DNA of 23,407 nt. Origin: Priapulus caudatus (taxonomy: Eukaryota; Priapulida; Priapulimorpha; Priapulimorphida; Priapulidae). Shown in pieces: positions 9,205-18,784 of the stretch; within the stretch, counting starts at the first letter, position 1; every line of letters begins with the position of its first letter. Location: assembly GCF_000485595.1 (NCBI RefSeq), contig NW_014577198.1, positions 212,303 to 235,709 on the forward strand, read 5' to 3'. The translations under genes and the position numbers were made by a program. The notes under the pieces are model-generated. The model saw nothing but the letters and a program-made list of their open reading frames with translations. It did not search any database and had not been told where the DNA came from.

Positions 9205-10385
9205 CAGTAGTATCGGGGTGCACTGTTTTAAAATGCTAGATTATAATTTTTGATGAAAATTGTTTAAATTTTGACATGACTGGGTTTGAGCTCTGTGCAC
9301 AGTGATCTCTCTGTGATTAAATACTGGTTGCATTTGAGTTGCACAGAAGGCCTGTGTAAGCATCTTTGGTTGCAGCTCTGTATAGCAGCAAGTGTTTTTA
9401 CCCTGTGCTAGTGTTAGGGTTCCATAAAGGGAGTTTTAGGGCCAGTCTGTGTAATTGATCGTTGAACGTTTCACTGGACGAGCTCACAGCACTTGCCTGT
9501 GTATAAAGTGATAAGTGATAAGCATACTGTCAGGTTGTGCAGAGTGAAGGCGATATATAACAGAATCATGTTGACGTGTTTGTTGGTACAAATCACCTGA
9601 GTTCTACGTTATATTGTTTTCTTATTATCGTAAGCATGTGTCACCATATGCATTAATTGGTAGTGCGGAGGTAATTTTCAGGCACTTATCAGCCTTAAAC
9701 TATTGCCTCGTTGTGTGGAGGAAGGCACAAGATGTAACCCGGTGTAACTTTGTGACGTGCTAGTGTGCCGTGATCTCGGAAACTCGCGAGCACGTCAGCT
9801 TTGGTGAAGTGATTAGGTAAATGGCATACGTAGTGTAGGCTGAACTACCCACTGGACGATAAATAATCGAAGTTTCTGTCATTATTTTATCGACTTACTT
9901 GCGGAAGGTGTATTTGAGGCCCCAGCGCTAGCGCCACTGGTGAACTTGGCAAGTTGTCTACACTGGTCGCAATTCTTTAGTTGTTTGTTTTTGCCGGTCC
10001 ACGTGCGTGTAGGTTTGGAAGCGAACCTATTTTGAGTCGGTTATGTTTTGTAGATAAGCGGCATTGGGATTTGGGAGATGGGTGTGCCTAGCAGGCGACT
10101 ATATGTGTGTACAATCACCTGATAGAAAGATGTTGCAGCAATGGCAGTCTGTATATAAGAATTGAAAATAGTGAAATGTCTGTGTCATATTGTATACATG
10201 CGCATTTTTTGTATCTCTGTGGTTCGCACAGTGGGTGCCACCACCTTGTCTTTGGCTTCAGGGAGCCGTTATAATGTCGGAGAGATTCTTATTATTTTTC
10301 ATTAGTAAATTATCACTCATTTTTTGTTTATCTTTGCCATTATTATAATGCCTTGTAAAATAATTAAACTGTTCTGAACCAGTGT
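9205..10385 (+). other. Probable cyclin T 3' UTR
   Basis: No coding pattern follows the cyclin T stop. ATTAAA variants of the polyadenylation signal occur at 9316-9321 and 10363-10368. The second lies in an AT-rich stretch and is a reasonable transcript end. AATAAA at 10622-10627 is an alternative. Confidence 0.45.
10363..10368 (+). terminator. CCNT: Candidate polyadenylation signal for cyclin T (ATTAAA)
   Basis: The common ATTAAA variant, about 1.16 kb after the stop codon, within an AT-rich stretch. Canonical AATAAA is next found at 10622-10627. Without transcript data the true end is open. Confidence 0.35.
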
Positions 10386-11648
10386 AGAAAATCAGAAGAA
10401 AAAAACCAAAACGGGGAAAATATGCAAATATAAAATGTTAATTTTTGTTAAATGGCATAGGTAACCATTCTTACATACACTGGGTTTAACCAGTCCTGTA
10501 GTAGTGCTGCTGTGTGCCATCCAAAGGTGTGCAGATTCAACAAAACTTGGGATTCCAATTGCTGCTAAAACTATAAAAGGTGCTTTGTAAATATTGGTGA
10601 TACACAACAAACAACGAAACAAATAAAAAAATTTGGTGTTAGTGGCTCTGTTCAGTTGCAAATATCCACCTTGCACAAACCCCACTTTGTCACAGAAAAC
10701 GCGTTTGTGTTGCGGTAAATTAACGATGTTTTTACGACTGCACCCTCGCGTGATCCCAGATGCAGCTTTGGAGTCCCGACTTTCCCTATATTACAAATTG
10801 GCAGACAACAGCGCCACCTAGCATGGACTGGTTGTTCCAGTGTATGCCATCTTATGAGTATTAGAATAAGTGTACGATGAAAGGTGGGCATGCAGTTATC
10901 AGCACTGCAATGATGCTTCACTGTAATCCGATTTTATGTGTACACGTTTCTTCTATCTTTTACTTTTGAGTGCCGGCACTGGCATGCTCACACATCTGAC
11001 ACACTGGCTCCTTCCGTGTGTGTCTACGTACGTGGCAGCCTGTCCTGCATTTAGCACAGTATGTATCTAGTAATGAGCAGAGATTAGCAGTGCAGACTTT
11101 CCACTGCACTCCGACTTGATTAGCCGGTTCTGCCGCGCTGCTGTTGAGTGTGTGACGCTGTCACAAGACTGATATAGGCAATTTTCACGTCCTTGCATTG
11201 GCTGTTTCGCCAGTGGCACTTGTGTACCGACCCTCCGTCACCATAACATTAAAACTTGTGGAAACAAGAAGGCAACACTGGCAACATTATTTTTGAGCTA
11301 TTGGTTGCACATAGCACCACATGCCTTACTTGAATCTGATACAAGCACAAGTATCGCTACATCAAGAACACCTTTCACTTGTATCACATAAAGATGAGTA
11401 ATAGTCAATTCTGCACAAACTGTTTGAGAAAATTTATCTAGACGTGCTTCAGTTTGTGAACAATAGATAGACAGATAACAAAAAACATTTGGCATGATTT
11501 TGAACTAACATTTCAACATTTAATTCTACTAAGAGACGGCAGTTACAGCAAATCGGTAAATACAGGGCATGTGTGGCTACTGTCCCCCTCTCAGCTGAAG
11601 GTGAGGTTATGACTGCACTTGATAGAAATAGATGCATTGCAGATAACA
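10386..11648. other. Intergenic region between convergent genes
   Basis: Between the likely ends of cyclin T (+) and TBRG4 (-). Open frames such as 10392-10685 on the minus strand show no recognised domain. I see nothing functional here. Confidence 0.6.
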
Positions 11649-11654
11649 TTTATT
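11649..11654 (-). terminator. TBRG4: Polyadenylation signal (AATAAA) for TBRG4
   Basis: tttatt on the plus strand reads AATAAA on the minus strand, about 60 bp after the TBRG4 stop codon, a typical short 3' UTR distance. Confidence 0.6.
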
Positions 11655-11714
11655 TCGTATGCTAACATATTCCACAGAAACAATCTTGTACTAGTATAAG
11701 TAGTATCACTGATG

Positions 11715-11819
11715 TTAGGTTGGACCATTTCTACCCATAACGGCCGCCTTGATTGTGTCTTGCAGAAACTTGACTTTATTCACCACTGTGTCACGCTCAT
11801 TCCACTGAGTGTAAGGCAC
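11715..11819 (-). CDS. TBRG4: TBRG4 exon 7: RAP C terminus and stop
   Basis: Acceptor tctgtttgcatag. Encodes VPYTQWNERDTVVNKVKFLQ then DTIKAAVMGRNGPT and TAA, completing the RAP motif VP(Y/F)..W and its terminal helix. Confidence 0.9.
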   Translation of the reverse strand: MPYTQWNERDTVVNKVKFLQDTIKAAVMGRNGPT

Positions 11820-14800
11820 CTATGCAAACAGAATACATTTTTAATTTTCATGGTATATCACGCTGCATCGCTGCACTGGCCTATTTGTTTGTGCAGATGA
11901 GCGAAAACTGTCACAACCTGTGCAACTCTTTATAGGTGGCCACGTTGACTCTATTGAACACCTATCAAACCAAGGCTTGTCTATTCAAACAGTTGTAGTA
12001 GGTCTCAGGGGAGAGATAGTGACCCGCTAGATGGCGCATTATTAGTGTGTTGTGGATATAGAAATTAGTTAACCCTAACCCTAACCCTAAAATAAAACAA
12101 AATTAGCCAAAAATAATAAAAATAAATAAGAGACAAAATTAGTCAATCAGAGCCGTCCCCTAGCAGATTACTATCTCTCCCTTGTGCTCAATTTAAACAG
12201 TTGTACTTGGTGCCATCACAGCAGTCATACCTGAGCCACAGTGTAACCGCACTTCCCGAGATGTCGCACTGCCATTGCGTTTGCCCCTGTCAGTTTTACC
12301 GTGTGCTGAGTCATCGACGTAAAATCCCAGATCAGTAGTGCGACCCTGCATAACATATCATTTAGCTCAATAACACCTGACACACTGGCTCTGCACCACC
12401 TGCTTGTGCTGTAACTATGTAACAATATCTCGAGTTGTTTTTTTTACACGATGAGAATGGACGATTCTGGTCCATCCGTGGCATTTGACATACGATTCGC
12501 ATTACAACCGCAGCGATGGCACAATGGTAGAGTGCTCGCCTCGCATGTGGAAGGTCGGGGGTTCAACTCCCGGCCGGGTCAAACCAAAGACTTGAGAAAT
12601 GGTACACACGGCTTCTCTGCTTAGCATTCAGCAAATAGAGATAGAGTGTGGCAAGTTAACTCGCAGTGCTACCAGTGGACTAACCCCCTACTGTAGCATT
12701 TACTGTGAAAGCAGCTGCGGGGCCTCGGGGTTACTGAAACGGAGATAGGCACCGCCATATAGGCGCGGGAAGGATTTAACTTAACTCGCATTATATCACA
12801 GAGAAAACTGCTCACCTCTTTGCTCCTAGTGGAAGAGGTTTTCCATTGTTGTAGTCGTTTAGCAGCAGTGGCTTACCTGTGGCGTCCACCAGCAGCTCGG
12901 CATCTGCACAGAAACAGCAGCCGATGGTTGATTATAAGGTTTCAGCATTGTCATTACTTACCCAACTTGCTAACAAAAGCATAACAATAACTTATATTTA
13001 TCACATATATAAGCTTTTATGCTACATGGAAATTTGTAGTGGCCATGACAAAATGCTTTTATCACATAATTTTTGTAAAAATTAAGACACTGCTGTAAAT
13101 TGTAATCTAAACATAATACTCTGCTAGTAGGGTACTATCTACATAATTAATCAAGGAGTTGTTGTCAGAAACTCACAAATACTTATGACTATTATTCGTG
13201 TAAACATTTATGCCATAACATTTGCACAACACTTGACTGCATTTGTCATGACATTTTATATTCATAAAGTAATAACTATTTATCTTTCTGACAACAAGCC
13301 ATTTCCTTGAAACCGCTAACAATTTTATTCATACATAATATCAAGAACCCATGAAACTGAGTGAACACGGCCAAAAATTGGAAAGTGTGTCGTAGAAATT
13401 AACTGAAACCTAGACATATCTGTTTTTGCTGTTATTCGTTCTCTAATATGACAGTATGATAGGCTCTCGTTAGCTAGATTCAGATCCTTTCGTATAAGCT
13501 GGCGATCCATTACTTATAGACCATGAACACATTAATAAAGCTGCTCACCTATGCGATAGCCAGTTGGATGGAAGACATTCACCTCCATAAACTTGCCTTT
13601 GGGACTGAAGTTTTGCAATGATTCCATCACTGAGTGCAAGAAGGTGCTCTTCGATGTACTTTCTGTAAACTATTTCACAAACATGATTCAGACTCAAGAA
13701 AGAATACCAACAAAGTTTCCCCTCTTTTTTTGCATCCAAACTACGATAAATCAATGCAAAGTGTGTGATAAATCTGTCATTCATCATGTGAGGAAAAATC
13801 TTGTTTATAGTTTTGGCAGTGATATTACTGAGCAAGCTCTCCACCTGTGTGGGATATTCAGTAGAGAAGTCAGTTGGCAGTCGAGGTCTGTCACTCTGTT
13901 GTTCCTCGCTCATGTCAAGCCTCGCTGCAGCTTCGATGTTCATTAGCTTCCGTCTGTTGTTCATGCTAGAGTGACTGTCAGACTCTGAAAACAATGAAGC
14001 AATGTCACGTATAATGGCGGAGGACTGCAAGATAACAGGAGTTAAAATGACTATTGCGAGATTTTTGCTCAGAAAAACGAAATATAGCTGAATATAGTCT
14101 CACCTGACAGCAAAAATATCACTGATTACACCAACATTAAAAATACTAAAATTGTATGCAGTTATAGCATAAAAAATTGGATATGAACACATCGTAACAG
14201 CAATGCATTTTATCGTGTCACGACAATGCCTAGTTGCCAATGTCAAGACATTTTATTGTTACTCTAGACAATTGCTGTTACTCAAGCAATAACGGTAGGT
14301 ATCATGAAAGTGGGGAAAACACTGGAAAATTCTCGCAATAATCGCGTTAACACACTTGAGCTGTTGAGCGGTTACCGTCTTACCGATTAACGTCTGGTAA
14401 AAGGCTGGATCAAGGACGATTCTGATGACCTCTTCGGACAATTTTTGAAGCGTGGCGAGAGACCAAGCAACGTCCAGCAGCACCTCTGGTTTCTTTACTA
14501 GTCTTTGAAGGGATAATAACTTCATCACCTTGTCCAACACCTGAAACACATGGGTATGTAAAATACTACACTGCAACATGCTACCATCAACATAGACCAC
14601 GAAATTGTGGGATCGACAAGTTAAAAAAAGAAAACTATATCACCAAATCAAAATCTATACCATAAACCACAAAATTGTGGCATAGACAAGTAAAAAATAA
14701 ATCAAAGAGTAATCAAAATACAAAGCATGTACCTGCGTCTGGTTCCCGTCAGGCTTGTAGTTCAGTCGTGCGAGAGTGAGCACGTAAGAAACAAACTCCT

Positions 14801-15920
14801 TCTCACGACATCGGCTCGAATTCTTATCCATGAAATCCGTGAATAGCTCCAACAGCACCGGGTGACGCCACTTGAGGTGGCCGAATGAGGTAAGCAGCGA
14901 CGACGTGACGAACGGCTGACGAATGTTGACGACTTCCGGCGTCAGGTCGATGCAGACGCGCTGCAGCAGCTGCTGGTCGTTGAAGTGCAGCACGCTGCAG
15001 GCGTAGGCAAAGTCCATCGCGTGCTGCACGCTGACGGGTTCCGAGCGCCGGCTGACGTGGTAGGAGACGGCGCGCAGCAGCGGCAGGCTGCGGCGACGAT
15101 GCTTCGCGAGCACGCACACGAGCTTGTGCAGCTCGCCGACGCTCATGCGCTCGAGCAGCTCCAGCGCCTTCTCCTCCAGCTTGCCGAACAGAGCCGGCGA
15201 GATCGGCTGCGCGTGCAGCATGATGCTCAGCAGGTCGCGCGGCTGCTCGATCTCGACCCAGCGCAGCTGCAGCGAGTGCAGCGCCTCGTTGTACAGGTTC
15301 CGCTCGAGCTCCGTGCGCTGGTAATCGCGCACCGCGGCGAGCAACGCGGCGATCTTCGACACCGTCATGCGCCGCAGTCGCCATAGCAACTCGTTCTCGA
15401 GCGACTGCACCGTGTAGGCGTCGCCGGCGAGGCCGAGGTGGAGCAGGGCGCGAAGCGCGGCGACGGCGACGCCCTGCGGGACGGCCGACACGTTTACCGA
15501 CATCGTCTGGCACATGCGCTCGAATCCGGCGTGCGAAACGACGTCGCTCAGACCTGCGTTCTCTAGCTGAGCATGCTTAGCGAGCAGCGTGAGAGCGCTG
15601 CCTGCCTGCTGCACTGTGAGCGGGCGCGAACCTATATTCAGTAGGTCTTCCGTTGATTTCGATTCGAATATAGCTCTGTCTGTAGGCGTGCTTACCCAGT
15701 GGGGTAGCTTTGTTTCCTCACCTTCATTGGGAGACGGCACGGTCGCGTGACTACGTGCAATGCTGGCAAGCTGGCGATTGCTCAAGGGCTGTAATGTTGC
15801 ATGTCTACTTGTAGACACTCTGGCTATATTGACTAGCACGGTAGACAGTGTGAAACGTCTGCTTAGAACATCGACGGCTTTTCTAAGCACAATCTGTTGC
15901 AATACGAATGACGACATCAT
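11715..15920 (-). CDS. TBRG4: TBRG4/FASTKD4-like mitochondrial RNA-binding protein, complete, seven exons
   Basis: FASTKD4 is a mitochondrial matrix protein that controls stability and processing of a subset of mitochondrial mRNAs. The coding exons, in transcript order, are 15920-14733, 14540-14384, 13984-13845, 13669-13549, 12903-12877, 12376-12231 and 11819-11715. All introns are GT..AG and the phases agree, giving 627 residues against about 630 in human TBRG4. The N terminus is Arg/Ser-rich with no acidic residue except one Asp in the first 60, as in a mitochondrial presequence. Middle: helical repeats with LENELLWRLRRM and RRRSLPLLRAVSYHVSRR. FAST_1 spans about 355-425, FAST_2 about 470-545 (FMEVNVFHPTGYRIDAELLV) and RAP about 556-617 (LLIWDF, GYTVAQVPYTQW). 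Similarity is best to TBRG4 among FAST-kinase-domain proteins as I recall them. The start is the first Met of tandem ATGs after a likely 5' UTR acceptor. Confidence 0.93.
12069..12090. repeat. Interstitial telomeric repeat (CCCTAA)n
   Basis: ttaaccctaaccctaaccctaa inside TBRG4 intron 6; three full units plus a partial one. Confidence 0.9.
12231..12376 (-). CDS. TBRG4: TBRG4 exon 6: RAP domain
   Basis: Acceptor cagtgtgtcag, donor ctcag|gtatga. Encodes VIELNDMLCRVALLIWDF and HLGKCGYTVAQ, matching the beginning and middle of the RAP domain (human RLAFLRWEF...). A second acceptor at 12345 would not keep phase. Confidence 0.88.
12505..12785 (+). mobile_element. tRNA-Ala-derived SINE with 8-bp target duplications
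   Basis: The head (about 12512-12581) resembles tRNA-Ala with anticodon CGC. A-box tggcacaatgg lies at 12517-12527 and B-box ggttcaactcc at 12560-12570. The acceptor stem does not pair (gcagcga against ccgggtc), so it is not a functional tRNA. A body of about 200 bp unrelated to tRNA follows, ending ggatttaacttaac. The 8-bp direct repeat tcgcatta flanks it at 12497-12504 and 12786-12793. It sits in TBRG4 intron 5, opposite in orientation to the gene. Confidence 0.8.
12877..12903 (-). CDS. TBRG4: TBRG4 exon 5: 27-nt microexon
   Basis: Acceptor gtttctgtgcag, donor cacag|gtaagc. With the split codons it encodes DAELLVDATG, aligning with DAEVLLDSDG in human TBRG4 as I recall it. Its phase (1 in, 1 out) is exactly what exons 4 and 6 need. 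Confidence 0.87.
13159..13297. mobile_element. Possible MITE with TTGTTGTCAGAAA inverted ends
   Basis: ttgttgtcagaaa at 13159-13171 is repeated in inverse at 13285-13297, in TBRG4 intron 4, with an AT-rich interior. A similar inverted pair occurs at 22688-22767. No target duplication is clear. Confidence 0.35.
13549..13669 (-). CDS. TBRG4: TBRG4 exon 4: FAST_2
   Basis: Acceptor tgtgaaatag, donor catag|gtgagc. Read in the phase set by exon 3 it gives FLHSVMESLQNFSPKGKF then MEVNVFHPTGYRI, the family's V...YG..IDAE approach. A longer open frame over this exon (13545-14030) reads the wrong phase here. Confidence 0.85.
13845..13984 (-). CDS. TBRG4: TBRG4 exon 3
   Basis: Acceptor attgttttcag, donor acacag|gtggag. 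Encodes RRKLMNIEAAARLD through RPRLPTDFSTEYPTQ, aligning with the human KLLHINATALLEYPE...LLP segment. An upstream acceptor (ttatcttgcag) breaks frame with exon 2 and was not used. Confidence 0.87.
14384..14540 (-). CDS. TBRG4: TBRG4 exon 2
   Basis: Acceptor gtgtttcag, donor atcg|gtaaga, phase 0 in and 1 out. Encodes VLDKVMKLLSLQRLVKKPEV and on to DPAFYQTLI, matching the human LHPEFHIQFL region. The frame stays open past the donor to 14259, but homology resumes only in the next exon. Confidence 0.9.
14591..14702. repeat. 70-bp-period duplication with palindromic core
   Basis: cataga/cataaaccac, (g/a)aaattgtgg and gacaag recur with a 70-bp offset (from 14591 and from 14661) in TBRG4 intron 1. 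Each copy holds the near-palindrome ccac(g/a)aaattgtgg. Confidence 0.8.
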
Positions 15921-15947
15921 ATGTTGATGGATGACTAGTCTTAATGC
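14733..15947 (-). CDS. TBRG4: TBRG4 exon 1 (coding 15920-14733) with short 5' UTR
   Basis: 396 codons, donor cag|gtacat. Codes for the presequence, the helical repeat region and most of FAST_1, ending LARLNYKPDGNQTQ. On the minus strand tgtattttttag precedes 15947, so a non-coding first exon may lie further upstream. GC-rich from about 14820 to 15540, unlike the flanking introns. Confidence 0.93.
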
Positions 15948-16656
15948 CTAAAAAATACATGAATCAGTGATAGTTACTGGTAAGGATATCACATGAAATG
16001 CACATACAACCATCTATGGGTATCCGATGTACATGGGTACAAGCATGTAAAATTAGTAAACATCACTTTCCTTGGTATTCCCGCACAGTTGCCCATCCCC
16101 ATGGCCCATATAATATAACCTAGTTGCCACAGCCACCTGTATGTATTATTTAACCTAAGCAATAATACTACTAGTAGTTATACTAGACTGTAGCCTGACC
16201 AGGCTCTGTGACTGTTTCACTTCGTAGGAGCCCAACACCTTTTGATACGAGAAACCTTGTAGTTATCAAATCTCAAAAATGTTTGCTGACATGTAATTAC
16301 ATTATTAGTAATAGCGCGTTAATAATGACAATAGCGCAAAAGTACACAGAAGCAGTAAGAGCCATCATAAGTTTGGTACTGGTACACTGATATATTTTGT
16401 TGCAAAAACGGTTTGGTCGCTTCGTTTGCTGGCAACCTTGTCATGATGTAGTGAGAAGCGAGAGGGTAACTTGTGGCCAACTACGAACTAGACTGTAATC
16501 TTGAGTGTAATCTACACTACACACTTCTGCTACAGTACACTCACACTGTACACAGTACAGTGTACTGACAGTGTAAGACGTCACATACTATAATCTGATT
16601 ATTCCGATTAGTACGTGCAAGCACCCGAGACATCACCATGCATAGCTACGCTCATA
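15948..16656. other. TBRG4 upstream region
   Basis: Probable first intron or promoter side of TBRG4. Around 16533-16567 lie overlapping palindromes built from cagtacac/gtgtactg and ctgtacacagtacag. No coding content is seen. Confidence 0.5.
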
Positions 16657-16884
16657 GGGTCTATGTCCCCCAGGGTACTGCCGGAACGTACCCTGGTAAC
16701 TATTTGATATGGTTAGGGTTAGGGTTAGGGAGTAGGCGTAGGCGACTCCCTAGACTCGTTAGTGGAGTAGGCGAGGTGCAGTCCGGCATATTAGATAGTA
16801 CCAGGGTACGTTCCGGTAGACCGGACCGTACCCAGGGCCAGGGACCAGGGTACGTTCCGGCAGTACCCTGGGGGACATAGACCC
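16657..16884. mobile_element. 228-bp foldback element with internal telomeric repeats
   Basis: The 41-bp terminal arms 16657-16697 and 16844-16884 are perfect reverse complements (gggtctatgtcccccagggt at the outer end). Part of the right arm (accagggtacgttccgg) is repeated at 16800-16816. The interior holds ggttagggttagggttaggg at 16711-16730. The 9-bp direct repeat catagctac lies outside both arms (16641-16649 and 16892-16900), a few bases beyond the termini, and may be a target duplication. No coding capacity. Confidence 0.8.
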
Positions 16885-17867
16885 TCTCAGCCATAGCTAC
16901 AGCATATTCCTAAACTTATTATTTTTCATATTAGTGACATTTACTTGCAAGTGATATTGCGGCTTTGGTTATTGAATAATGTTATTTCACGTGGCTAAGG
17001 ACACACTGTGACTGTCACTGTCACACACTCACAGTGCAGTGGACCGTGTCAGTGACGAGTTCTAGCGTAAAGCGGTAAGTTTAAAAGTTTGAAGTTTGTA
17101 ACTGACATCTACGGTTTTTACTTGGGATAAACACGCGTCCCAGTTGTTATAAACTACGATATTTGATCGATATCATTCCATTTTAGGCATACCCACCATA
17201 GGTTTCCAATAAAATTAGACTGGCCACCTAGGCTGCCATATTGGTTGCCTGAAAGTAAGTTTAGTAACCGTTATTTTTGTTTTAAGAAACAAATATGTAT
17301 GTCTAAATTATAAATCAGCATAATAACTGATAACAAAATAAGGACTGTTATAAAGTCTTTTAAATCGAATAGATTAATATGTGTATTTTGGTGATTATAC
17401 TAAAATTACTCGTCTATATTTACTGCAGCCCGGAAACCGTCAACGAGCGGTGTTTTTGAACGTCCGTTTCTTTCGTATCAAGATTATTTACAGTCTCATC
17501 GCAAAAAGGGTTATTTTAGGTATATAGCTATGTAACTTAGCCAGTATAATCAGCATATTTTAAAGAGATTGTGTTCTTTCCGTTTTTATATGATGTATGA
17601 GTTATATTTGTTCCGTTTCAGCTTCGTTAGTTCATTCATTGCACGTGACGTAGCCGCATACTCATTCTGCATAGCCACACCAGTGACCACAGGCACTTGG
17701 AACGTCTCAATAAATAAAAAAATGTAAACACGAAATGTATTTACTACCTAAGTCTTAAGGTTTCTTTACTCTATTTCGCCTATTATTGCCGATAACTTGC
17801 TGTAAATGCTCATCTGCAACACACAAGTACACCGCACGCCCGCCCAGTACACAAACAACATGATGTC
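16885..17867. other. Non-coding spacer, possible NCAPG2 promoter or first exon
   Basis: No coding pattern. Strong donor-like sites occur at agcg|gtaagt (17074/17075) and gaaa|gtaagt (about 17254). Either could end a non-coding first exon joined to the acceptor at 20786. gccatattg near 17235 resembles a YY1 site. All of this is inference. Confidence 0.3.
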
Positions 17868-18592
17868 ATGAATAAGAGATTCATAGCAAGAGCGTATAAA
17901 GAAGGAGAGCGTACAACGGTGAAATGCTGAAACCATGTTGCAGTATTAGTCGAATTAATAAACTTTCCCCGTTTTATTTTGACGATTCTTTGTCAGTATT
18001 ATTGATCAGCTGTCCTACCTGGTTAATATAAAACAATCCGCATGTCCCGACGATGCCCCTATGCTGAGATAATGAGCGGTGAAAATGTGGTATTTTTGCC
18101 GAAAAACCGACTTGAGATCAGTGTTTACTGCGACTGCCTCTCGCTTTGAGATAACTTCGGGAAACCGCGCGTGTTTCCGTCGATGATTGACAAATGGAAT
18201 GAATGACGTCTGTTATTGATTGCCATAGTTATGACCCCCACCTGTGCCCACCTCACGCTGGATGTGTAGTAATCTCTGTAGTACTGACGGGAGTCACCGC
18301 TACCATGGCGCTACACAGCGGCGACCGGAAGCAATACACTGGCCACAAAGCGAGAGACAGTCGCAGTAAACACTGATCTCGAGTTGGTTTTCAGCGTAGG
18401 AGCATCTTGGGGACAAGCGGTTTGTTTTATATTAACAAGGTAGGACAGCTGATCAATAATACCCCAAAGAATCGTCAAAATAAAACGGGCAAAGTTTCTT
18501 AATTCGACTAATACTGCAACATGGTTTCACCATTTCACCGTTGTACGCTCTCCTTCTTTATACGCTCTTCATGTTATTCTTTCTTATTCATG
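17868..18592. mobile_element. 725-bp foldback element with ~250-bp arms
   Basis: The left arm 17868-18148 and right arm 18346-18592 are inverted copies at roughly 85-90% identity by eye, for example gatcagctgtcctacc in both and agatcagtgtttactgcgac at the inner end. The left arm has about 35 extra bases near 18065-18100. The loop (18149-18345) is unrelated single-copy sequence without a reading frame. Ends are catgaataag and its complement. No transposase. Confidence 0.8.
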
Positions 18593-18784
18593 TTGTTGTT
18601 GCCACACTGCCACTTGGGTGTATTCCTCATGCCATGGAACAGTCACTAGCACTCCTTGTAACCATGTTTTTATTGTTCTAGTATCGTGTCTACTGTCTAG
18701 ACTCTAGTACATGGATGTACAGCAAATACTTTGCAAATGCTGTTGACTATTTCTATAACATATACATGTGTATATATGTAAACT

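Noticed and set aside
10392-10685. 97-codon minus-strand frame between the convergent genes
   Set aside because: AT-rich, no recognised domain, no splice or initiation support.
12512-12581. Functional tRNA-Ala (CGC)
   Set aside because: The acceptor stem does not pair, the anticodon stem has a mismatch, and a SINE body with flanking target duplications follows.
13325-13510. 61-codon minus-strand frame as the TBRG4 C terminus
   Set aside because: It first looked like a RAP end with AATAAA over its stop, but the true RAP exons are at 12376-12231 and 11819-11715 with clear motifs and phase.
13545-14030. Single 161-codon minus-strand exon
   Set aside because: Homology to TBRG4 requires two exons (13984-13845 and 13669-13549) with a frame change between them; the continuous frame loses similarity after 13845.
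14259-14383. Extension of TBRG4 exon 2 to the stop near 14259
   Set aside because: A strong donor (g|gtaaga) at 14384/14383 joins in phase to exon 3, where the family similarity continues.
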